DNA from: Albidovulum sp.
GTDB taxonomy: Bacteria; Pseudomonadota; Alphaproteobacteria; Rhodobacterales; Rhodobacteraceae
Length of the DNA stretch: 12,864 nt
Assembly (NCBI GenBank): GCA_030837825.1
Contig: JAUQYB010000133.1
Location: 1 to 12,864, forward strand
Direction of reading: 5' to 3'
This document shows positions 7,268-12,864 of the stretch, piece by piece. Every line of letters begins with the position of its first letter. The first letter of the stretch is position 1. Made by a program: the position numbers and the translations under genes. Below the pieces are notes generated by a model. The model made no database searches. It saw only the letters and a list, made by a program, of their open reading frames with translations, and was not told the origin of the DNA.

Positions 7268-7645
7268 TCAGTTGACCTTGACCTGCGGCGGGGCGCCGTT
7301 GCCGAAAAGGCCGTTGGCAGGGGGCACGACGGTGCCGGCCGGGGCGGGGCCGGGCATCCGTCCGCCACAATCGTCGCCATCGTCGTCGCAGTCGTCATCA
7401 CCGTCGTGGTCGTCGTCGTCGTCGTCATCGTCGCCGTGATGGAGCGAGGCCGGGCGAAAGAGCCCGTCATCGTCGTCATCGCCGCCGGCCAGGAGGAGGA
7501 TCTCCGCGCCCGTGGCGGCGCCGGGCGTCGTCAGCGCGGATGCCCCGCCCGGCCCGGCGGGGCTTGCGCCGGCGCTCCAGCCGGGCAGGCCCGTCGCCGC
7601 CGCTAGGGCCGTCGAGGCGACGAGAAGGGCGAGAGGTTTTCGCAT
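7268..7645 (-). CDS. Exported Asp/His-rich small protein, candidate metal binder
   Basis: The product is 125 aa. The ATG at 7645-7643 has a GGAGA ribosome site and begins a Sec signal peptide (cleavage roughly at residues 25-28); the longer in-frame version lacks one. I do not recognise a family. Residues 56-93 hold 22 Asp, three His (H69, H70, H80) and two Cys (C86, C93), including an unbroken run of eight Asp at 72-79. The remainder is Pro/Gly/Ala-rich and disordered-looking, with a tidy C-terminal tail (PPANGLFGNGAPP, 108-120) that may be a conserved motif. Such a tract would bind divalent cations (Ca2+, Fe2+, Mn2+) in the periplasm. The gene has its own operator of the type shared with both PepSY units, so it is likely a target of the adjacent two-component system. 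Composition is seen; metal binding is inferred. Confidence 0.75.
   Translation of the reverse strand: MRKPLALLVASTALAAATGLPGWSAGASPAGPGGASALTTPGAATGAEILLLAGGDDDDDGLFRPASLHHGDDDDDDDDHDGDDDCDDDGDDCGGRMPGPAPAGTVVPPANGLFGNGAPPQVKVN
7367..7480. repeat. Asp-codon (GAC/GAT) tract with a (GTC)6 microsatellite
   Basis: This is the stretch encoding residues 56-93 of the Asp-rich protein. On the plus strand it is dominated by GTC and ATC triplets, with six uninterrupted GTC units at 7409-7426. Changes by whole triplets would keep the frame and alter Asp number. Confidence 0.8.
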
Positions 7646-7688
7646 GATAGGTCTCCGTTCTTCTGCTGCGGCACTCTGGGCGGGCGCG

Positions 7689-7737
7689 CTGAGCTGTTCC
7701 TGACGGCACCGCGCCCACCGCTTCAGCCCGCCGTCAG
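7689..7737. promoter_or_regulatory. Two-part response-regulator-type operator upstream of the Asp-rich gene
   Basis: Minus-strand reading gives CTGACG-N5-CTGAAG (7737-7721). After 15 bases comes the inverted element, which on the plus strand is CTGAGC-N5-CTGACG (7689-7705). Each element is a direct repeat with an 11-bp period, the pattern bound head-to-tail by OmpR-family dimers. It lies 44-92 bp upstream of the Asp-rich gene start. The same design occurs at 8145-8193 and 9280-9329. Confidence 0.7.
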
Positions 7738-7742
7738 GAAAC

Positions 7743-7757
7743 GCCCCGCCGGGGGGC
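7743..7757 (-). terminator. Short GC hairpin after PepSY1
   Basis: GCCCC and GGGGC pair around a five-base loop, 11 bases after the PepSY1 stop, and are followed on the minus strand by GTTTCC. The short T run makes this a modest intrinsic terminator. It lies immediately before the operator of the next gene, which supports separate transcription of PepSY1 and the Asp-rich gene. Confidence 0.4.
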
Positions 7758-7768
7758 ACTTCGTTGCG

Positions 7769-8092
7769 TCAGTTCGTCTGGCCGCCCGACGGGGGCGCGG
7801 CCTGCGTCCCGTCGATCGCGGCGAAGGCCGTGATCCTCGCCTTGAGGACATCGAGCGTCGCCGGGTCGATCTCGACCTTGAGGAGGTTGCCGCCGCGATC
7901 GGTCGCCCGGACCTCGTAGCAGCCGTCGTCGATCTCCATCGCGCTGAGGGTCCAGCCGTAGTTGCCGGCCACCTGGGCTGCGGCCTCGTGCAGCGGCATC
8001 GCCGCCGCGGGGGTCACGCAATCGTCGTCGTCGGCAAGCGCCGCACCCGGCAGCGCGGCGAGAAAGACGAGCGCGGCAAGCATCGGTTTCAT
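7769..8092 (-). CDS. Small exported PepSY-domain protein (PepSY1)
   Basis: The product is 107 aa. The ATG at 8092-8090 has a strong GGAGG ribosome site seven bases upstream. The Sec signal peptide (1-20, ALA/D) leaves a mature protein that starts with four Asp and then Cys25. One PepSY-like unit follows (about 33-92; WTLSAMEIDDGCYEV and a KVEIDPATLDVLKA end typical of the fold). Cys58 in the DDGCYE motif probably pairs with Cys25. PepSY domains are small periplasmic modules often found beside two-component systems and membrane cytochromes; this one could bind a ligand or metal. It is paralogous to PepSY2 at 8915-9229, with both cysteines at identical residue numbers. It has its own operator upstream and a hairpin downstream, so it is likely a single-gene unit. 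Confidence 0.85.
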   Translation of the reverse strand: MKPMLAALVFLAALPGAALADDDDCVTPAAAMPLHEAAAQVAGNYGWTLSAMEIDDGCYEVRATDRGGNLLKVEIDPATLDVLKARITAFAAIDGTQAAPPSGGQTN

Positions 8093-8144
8093 GGGTCAGC
8101 CTCCATACTGCGGTTTTCCACTGACCGAACCCTCGGCGATCAGG

Positions 8145-8193
8145 CTGACGCCGGGCTGAACCGGCGGAACGGATGTCGTCAGCCTGCCGTCAG
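8145..8193. promoter_or_regulatory. Two-part response-regulator-type operator upstream of PepSY1
   Basis: On the minus strand, CTGACG-N5-CTGACG (8193-8177) is a perfect repeat with 11-bp period. Fifteen bases on lies the inverted partner, plus-strand CTGACG-N5-CTGAAC (8145-8161). It sits 53-101 bp upstream of the PepSY1 start. Spacing and orientation match the operator at 7689-7737 exactly (49 bp overall). Confidence 0.75.
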
Positions 8194-8202
8194 GAACGAC
8201 GA

Positions 8203-8224
8203 GGCCCCGCGCGACGGCGGGGCC
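8203..8224 (-). terminator. Probable terminator after the cytochrome b gene
   Basis: A perfect 8-bp stem, GGCCCCGC / GCGGGGCC, with a six-base loop lies 45 bases past the cytochrome b stop. On the minus strand it is followed by a moderately T-rich TCGTCGTTCC. The position, just before the PepSY1 operator, fits a transcription end, though the T tract is weak. Confidence 0.5.
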
Positions 8225-8268
8225 GGGAAGACCGGGGGCATGGAACCCCGCGGCGCAGCGGGAACCCT

Positions 8269-8925
8269 TCAGGCGATGTCGCCCGGCGCGGCCGCGCGTT
8301 TGCGGCCGGTGACCATTGCGCGCACGAGGTTCTCGCGGTGGCGGAGCGACGCCACCGCCACCCCGCCGACATGCAGCGCGACGAGAAGCAGCGTGAGGTT
8401 GGCGAGCGCCTCGTGCAGGTCCTCCGCCGCGCCGCCGCGCGCCTCGCCGCCGTCTTCCCCGTCGTCGTCATCGGCCCGGGCGGGCGCGACGATGCCGGAA
8501 AGGTCGGGCAGAAGCGCGATGCGATCGGGCCCGGCGATCAGCCAGCCGGTGAAGGCGGTGCCGGAAAGGCTGAGAAGCAGTGCCACGATCATCGCCGCGC
8601 CCGCGGGGTTGTGGCCGAGGTGGCGCCGTTCGCGGCCGCGCACCATGTCGCCGAGATAGGCGGCCGTCGCCTTCGGGCCGCGCAGGAACCGGGCGAAGCG
8701 GGCATGGCGGCTGCCGGCAAGACCCCAGACCAGGCGAAAGCCCACCAGCGCGGCAATCGAATATCCGGCGATCTCGTGCAGTGGCTGCATCTCGTCGGCG
8801 CTCAGCCAGGCGGTCGCGAAGGCCGCGACGAGGCTCCAGTGAAAGACCCGCACCAGCGGATCCCAGACCGGGACCGTGACCGCGCCCGTCGCCGCGGTGG
8901 CGCCGGCGGGGGTTTCAGTCGTCAT
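8269..8925 (-). CDS. b-type cytochrome (cytochrome b561 / hydrogenase-cytochrome-b type) with acidic insertion
   Basis: The product is 218 aa. The opening WDPLVRVFHW (21-30) is typical of the cytochrome b/b6-like, Ni-Fe-hydrogenase cytochrome-b family, which moves electrons between membrane quinones and partners. Four helices are apparent (about 28-42, 52-70, 108-131, 170-194), with likely haem histidines H29, H50, H105, H171 and H185 (motifs LHEIAGY and HEALANLTLLLVALH). Between helices 3 and 4 lies an unusual acidic loop, DDDDGEDGGE (152-161), echoing the Asp clusters of its neighbours. The ATG at 8925-8923 overlaps the PepSY2 stop by 11 nt, so the two are probably translationally coupled, and PepSY2 is a candidate periplasmic partner. 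The family call is firm; the electron partner is unknown. Confidence 0.88.
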   Translation of the reverse strand: MTTETPAGATAATGAVTVPVWDPLVRVFHWSLVAAFATAWLSADEMQPLHEIAGYSIAALVGFRLVWGLAGSRHARFARFLRGPKATAAYLGDMVRGRERRHLGHNPAGAAMIVALLLSLSGTAFTGWLIAGPDRIALLPDLSGIVAPARADDDDGEDGGEARGGAAEDLHEALANLTLLLVALHVGGVAVASLRHRENLVRAMVTGRKRAAAPGDIA

Positions 8926-9229
8926 TGCGAAGCGCCCCGGTTCCGCGCGGTGCGCCGCGCCCGTCCTCGTAGTCGATCTCGATCACCTCGAGCGTGGCGG
9001 GGTGCACCGTCACCTCGATCTGCCGCCCCGCCGCGTCGCTGCCCTTGATCTCGTAGCAGCCGTCGTCGATCTTGATCCGGCGGACCGTCCAGCCCTGCTC
9101 GGCCGCAAGCTGCGCCACCGCCTCGCGCGGCTGCCAGTCGGCCATCGGCACGAGGCAATCGTCATCGGCCAGCGCCGGCCCGGCGGCCAGCCCTCCGGCG
9201 AGGGTCAGAATTGCAAGGCTTCTCCGCAT
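8915..9229 (-). CDS. Small exported PepSY-domain protein (PepSY2)
   Basis: The product is 104 aa. The ATG at 9229-9227 follows GGAG and opens a Sec signal peptide (1-21, ALA/D); the 20-residue-longer in-frame form lacks one. The mature protein starts DDDC, with Cys25, then carries one PepSY-like unit (about 34-88) with IDDGCYEIKG around Cys58 and VTVHPATLEVIEID at its end. Sequence and cysteine positions mirror PepSY1, pointing to duplication. It is the first gene of a unit with the cytochrome b, and is divergent from the response regulator across a shared 144-bp region containing the operator at 9280-9329. It is likely an accessory or sensing/redox partner of the cytochrome or the kinase; no function is proven. 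Confidence 0.85.
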   Translation of the reverse strand: MRRSLAILTLAGGLAAGPALADDDCLVPMADWQPREAVAQLAAEQGWTVRRIKIDDGCYEIKGSDAAGRQIEVTVHPATLEVIEIDYEDGRGAPRGTGALRNDD

Positions 9230-9279
9230 GCGCCAAACTCCGGTCACGGGCCATCCTGCTACGACTGTGGCGGGCGAAG

Positions 9280-9329
9280 CTGACGCCATCCTGAAGACCG
9301 GGGGGCCAGCCTGGTCAGCTTTGCGTCAG
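9280..9329. promoter_or_regulatory. Two-part operator in the divergent PepSY2 / response-regulator region
   Basis: Plus-strand CTGACG-N5-CTGAAG (9280-9296) and minus-strand CTGACG-N5-CTGACC (9329-9313) face each other across 16 bases. The design is that of the operators at 7689-7737 and 8145-8193. It lies 51-100 bp upstream of PepSY2 and 45-94 bp upstream of the regulator, so it could serve both and give autoregulation. Confidence 0.75.
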
Positions 9330-9373
9330 GCGGGCGCGCGAAGGATGGGGCCGGAAGAGGAACGGGGAAGGCG

Positions 9374-10029
<656 letters not shown>

Positions 10030-10033
<4 letters not shown>

Positions 10034-11358
10034 CCTGGCCCGCAAGCCTTCAGGCCCGGCTCGCGCTTTCGCTCGGAATTCTGCTGACAGTCCTGTGGAT
10101 CGGCGCGGCGATGCTGACGGCGGTGCTTCTGCGCCACGAGATGGACGAGGTCTTCGACGCGGCACTCGAGGAGGCGGCGCAGCGGCTCCTGCCGCTTGCC
10201 GTGGTCGACATCGTCGGGCGCGAGGACGAGGGCACGCCCCAGCGCCTTGCGGCGATCCGCGCGCATGACGAATTCTTCACCTACATCGTCCGGGACGATG
10301 CGGGCCAGGTGCTGCTGCAATCCCACGCCGCCGATCCGGCGGTCTTTCCCGCCTATGACGGGCGCGGCTTCCGCCAGACCGCGAGCCACCGGATCTTCAA
10401 CGACGACGCGCTTCGGGGCAGCATCCGGATTTCCGTGGCCGAACCGCTCGATCATCGCGCGGCAGTGGCGCGCGAGATCCAGATCGGCCTCGGACTGCCG
10501 GTCGTGGTGGTGATCCCGCTGGCGCTGCTGGCCGTCGTGGCCGCGGTCAGGGGCAGCCTCGCCCCGCTCAGGCGCTTCCGCGAGCGGCTCCGGGCCCGGA
10601 GCGCGCGCGACCTCTCGTCCTTGCCGGCCGACGGCCTGCCTGCGGAAATCCGCCCGGTGGCGGCGACGCTGAACGAGCTTCTGGCGCGCCTCGTCTCGGC
10701 TTTCGAGGCCGAACGCAGCTTTGCCGCCAATGCCGCGCACGAACTGCGCACCCCGCTTGCGGGGGCCATCGCCCAGGCGCAGAGGCTGGCCGCGGAAACC
10801 ACGGACGAGCCTGCCCGCAGGCGGGCGCAGGAAATCGAGGCCTCGCTGAAGCGGCTCACGCGGACCTCCGAACGACTGCTGCAACTCGCCCGCGCCGAGG
10901 GCGGCCCGCTCAGGCTCGACCATGCGGCCGACCTGCGGGTCGCGGCGCGGATCGTCCTTTCCGATCTCGTGCGGCTTCCCGGCGCCGGGCGGATCGTGGC
11001 GACGCTGCCCGACCGGCCGGTCCTGTCCGACCTCGACCCCGACGCCTTCGGCATCCTCTGCCGCAACCTCGTCGAGAACGCGCTGCGCCACGGCGCGGCA
11101 GGGCCGGTCGCGGTCACGCTTGGCCCCGATGGCATGCTGAGCGTGGAGAACGACGGGCCGGTCGTCCCGTCCGGCGACCTCGCCCGGCTAGCGGAACGGT
11201 TCGAGCGGGGGCAGGGGGCCGAAAGCGGCAGCGGCCTTGGCCTTGCCATCGTCGCGGCGATGGCGGAACGGATCGACTCCCGCCTGGTGCTGGAAAGCCC
11301 ATGCCCCGGAAAGGACACGGGTTTCCGCGCCTCGCTCAGGCTTCCGGTGGCGGGCTGA
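10030..11358 (+). CDS. Membrane sensor histidine kinase (QseC/PmrB-like)
   Basis: The product is 442 aa, starting at the ATG overlapping the regulator stop (ATGA). TM1 (about 13-34) and TM2 (about 153-173) flank a periplasmic sensor of roughly 118 residues that is rich in acidic residues (HEMDEVFD at 36-43, GREDEG at 63-68). Membrane-proximal HAMP-like helices follow. The H box is FAANAAHELRTPL with phospho-acceptor H237; the N box is RNLVENALRHG (345-355); G boxes are at ENDGP (373-377) and SGSGLGLAI (399-407). No RExxE iron motif is present in the sensor. Given the Asp-rich and PepSY targets next door, a cation or redox signal is plausible, but the ligand is unknown. Confidence 0.95.
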
Positions 11359-11366
11359 TCCGGCCG

Positions 11367-11387
11367 CGGCTGGCAGTCTGCCGGCCG
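11367..11387 (+). terminator. Stem-loop between the kinase and peptidase genes
   Basis: A nine-pair stem (one G-T pair), CGGCTGGCA / TGCCGGCCG with loop GTC, begins eight bases past the kinase stop. No T run follows, so intrinsic termination would be weak; it may separate the two-component operon from the unrelated peptidase gene. Confidence 0.35.
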
Positions 11388-11425
11388 ATGCGGTAGGACA
11401 AGACGACTCGCGAAGGGAGGAGGCG

Positions 11426-12607
11426 ATGCCGGCAGGCGCTGCGGATTACGACCGATCGCTCGCGGCCTTCCATCCCGTCTCCGCCCCGCCCATCGCCGAG
11501 GCCGAGTTCCGCGCCCGGCTCGACGGGCTGCGCGCGGCGATGCGGGGGCAGGGGATCGGCGCGACGTGGCTCGACGCCTCCTCCTCGCTGACCTACTACA
11601 CCGGCCTCTCGCTCGGCCTCTCCGAACGCATCCACGGCGCGCTGGTGCCCGCCGAGGGGCCGCTGACCTACCTCAGCCCCGCGTTCGAGCGGCCGAAGCT
11701 GGAAACGCTGATCCGCCTTCCCGGCGAGATCGCCACCTGGGAGGAGGACGGGGATCCCTTCGCGCTGCTCAGCGCTCTGGCGCCGGGACGGATCGCGCTC
11801 GACCCCGCGATGCCCTTCGGATTCGCCGCGCGGGCGATGGCGGCGGCGGAGGGGCGCATCCTGCCGGCCCAGCCGCTGATCGTGGCGCAGCGGCAGATCA
11901 AGTCGGCGGCCGAGATCGCCATCATGCAGACCGCGATGGACGCGAGCCATGCGGTGCAGCGGGCGGTCCATGCCGGCCTGCGACCCGGCATCTCCACCCG
12001 CGAGGTGGCCGCCTTCATCGACGCGGCGCACCGGGCGCTGGGGCTGAAACCGCTCTTCGCCGCCGTGCAGTTCGGCGAGGCCACCGCCTATCCGCACGGC
12101 GTGCCCCACGAGCAGCACCTGAAGGACGGCGACATGGTGCTGATCGACCTCGGCGGCATCCTCGAGGGTTACCGCTCCGACATCACCCGCACCTATGTCT
12201 TCGGCACACCCACGCCGCGCCAGCGCCACCTCTGGGACTGCGAGGCGCGCGCCCAGGCCGCGGCCTTTGCTGCGGCGCGGATCGGCGCGCCCGCACAGGC
12301 GGTCGACCGGGCGGCGCGTGCGGTGCTGGAGGCGGAGGGCTTCGGCCCGGGCCATGCCGTGCCCGGCCTGCCGCACCGCACCGGCCACGGGCTTGGCCTC
12401 GACATCCACGAGGAGCCCTGGATCGTCGCCGGCAACGACACTCCGCTTGCGCCGGGCATGTGCTTCTCGATCGAGCCGATGCTCTGCGTCTACGGCGAAT
12501 GCGGGGTGCGGCTCGAGGACATCGTGCAGATGACCGAGGCCGGTCCGCGCTGGTTCTGCCCGCCCGCTGCAAGCCTCGATGCACCGTTTGCACCGATCCC
12601 CACTTGA
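11426..12607 (+). CDS. M24-family metallopeptidase (Xaa-Pro aminopeptidase / prolidase type)
   Basis: The product is 393 aa. The ATG at 11426 follows an excellent GGGAGGAGG ribosome site, and the 63-residue longer form would overlap the kinase gene. Residues about 25-155 form a creatinase-type N-terminal domain; about 160-375 is the pita-bread catalytic fold. All five metal ligands of the family are present: D241 (IDLGG), D252 (SDITRT), H321 (TGHGLG), E350 (SIEP) and E364 (RLED). H224 and H228 (YPHGVPHEQH) are likely active-site histidines. There is no signal peptide, so it acts in the cytoplasm, presumably cleaving Xaa-Pro dipeptides or N-terminal Xaa-Pro bonds. The gene downstream encodes a dipeptide-binding protein, supporting peptide use. 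Exact substrate (aminopeptidase or dipeptidase) cannot be told from sequence alone. Confidence 0.9.
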   Translation: MPAGAADYDRSLAAFHPVSAPPIAEAEFRARLDGLRAAMRGQGIGATWLDASSSLTYYTGLSLGLSERIHGALVPAEGPLTYLSPAFERPKLETLIRLPGEIATWEEDGDPFALLSALAPGRIALDPAMPFGFAARAMAAAEGRILPAQPLIVAQRQIKSAAEIAIMQTAMDASHAVQRAVHAGLRPGISTREVAAFIDAAHRALGLKPLFAAVQFGEATAYPHGVPHEQHLKDGDMVLIDLGGILEGYRSDITRTYVFGTPTPRQRHLWDCEARAQAAAFAAARIGAPAQAVDRAARAVLEAEGFGPGHAVPGLPHRTGHGLGLDIHEEPWIVAGNDTPLAPGMCFSIEPMLCVYGECGVRLEDIVQMTEAGPRWFCPPAASLDAPFAPIPT

Positions 12608-12702
12608 CGTCGCGTCGCCCATTGAATGAAGTCGCCGGATAGGGTGCTTTGGACCAAGTGATCAAATCCCGGCAGGGAAACGAATATCACGGCAAACCCG
12701 AA

Positions 12703-12718
12703 CCGGCGGAACCGCCGG
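12703..12718. repeat. Perfect inverted repeat in the dppA-like leader
   Basis: CCGGCGG and CCGCCGG flank two bases (AA), 37 bp upstream of the DppA-like start. As RNA, the stem would have to open at its tip to allow a loop. No T run follows. It may be an operator or a leader hairpin affecting expression. The 148-bp gap 12608-12755 otherwise shows no clear promoter. Confidence 0.45.
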
Positions 12719-12755
12719 AAACCAACGACTCAACAGTGAGAGAAAGGAACGATCC

Positions 12756-12864
12756 ATGAAACGTCTTTCGCGCGGCCTGCTGGCCGCCTCGGCGCTGGCG
12801 CTGGTCTCTGCGATGCCGGTTGCGGCAAAGACCTTCGTCTACTGCTCGGAAGCCTCGCCCGAAG
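12756..12864 (+). CDS. dppA: DppA-like dipeptide ABC transporter substrate-binding protein, N-terminal fragment
   Basis: Only the first 36 codons are inside the window. The ATG at 12756 has an AAAGGA ribosome site eight bases upstream. Residues 1-24 form a Sec signal peptide (MKRLSRG start, cleavage PVAA/K). The mature start KTFVYCSEASPE is nearly the same as the well-known E. coli DppA mature N-terminus (KTLVYCSEGSPE). This identifies the periplasmic binding component of a dipeptide/oligopeptide ABC importer, with permease and ATPase genes expected beyond the window. The preceding M24 peptidase could process imported Pro-containing dipeptides. The family call is good despite the short fragment; specificity within the family is unsure. 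Confidence 0.8.
   Translation, partial: MKRLSRGLLAASALALVSAMPVAAKTFVYCSEASPE

Noticed and set aside
7367..7480. Repeated GTC/ATC triplets considered as a CRISPR-like or structural repeat array
   Set aside because: They are in-frame Asp codons of one exported protein; no spacer-repeat structure exists.
11336..12622. A 428-codon minus-strand open frame opposite the M24 peptidase
   Set aside because: The plus strand keeps all five metal ligands and a strong ribosome site; the opposite frame has only compositionally biased sequence.
12604..12632. TTGACG at the peptidase stop as a -35 for the DppA-like gene
   Set aside because: No acceptable -10 follows at 16-18 bp.

Overview
The window is very GC-rich DNA of alphaproteobacterial character, most likely Rhodobacteraceae/Paracoccaceae. 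This rests on base composition, codon use and protein style; no rRNA or other marker gene is present to confirm it. It is densely coding. I see no tRNA, rRNA, CRISPR array, insertion sequence or integrase.

Left part (1-7183, all on the minus strand, read right to left). The first unit is DUF2271 exported protein -> PepSY/flavodoxin/ferredoxin-reductase fusion (PiuB-like) -> ApbE-type FAD:protein FMN transferase. A 150-bp gap with a good sigma70-like promoter follows. The second unit is imelysin-like exported protein -> 4-TM cytochrome-b-like protein -> membrane-anchored pentaheme cytochrome c -> the start of an exported protein that may be the periplasmic N-terminus of an FTR1-family iron permease. 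Genes in this second unit are tightly coupled by a 7-nt gap, a GTGA overlap and an ATGA overlap. Together the two units look like envelope redox machinery for iron: transmembrane electron flow from NADPH outwards, plus a cytochrome-coupled iron importer.

Middle part (7268-9229, minus strand). This holds an exported protein with an extreme Asp/His/Cys tract, two paralogous small PepSY proteins (each with Cys25 and Cys58 and an acidic mature N-terminus), and a b-type cytochrome with an acidic insertion. These lie in separate small transcription units divided by hairpins.

Regulation. A divergent OmpR-family response regulator/histidine kinase pair (9374-11358, plus strand) adjoins the PepSY cluster. 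The three intergenic regions upstream of the Asp-rich gene, upstream of the first PepSY gene and between PepSY2 and the regulator each carry the same two-part operator. It consists of two 11-bp-period tandem repeats of CTGACG-like half-sites in inverted orientation, 15-16 bp apart. This defines a probable local regulon of the two-component system and is the most striking non-coding signal here.

Right part (11426-12864, plus strand). An M24 metallopeptidase (Xaa-Pro type) is followed by the start of a DppA-like dipeptide-binding protein, a separate peptide-use locus.
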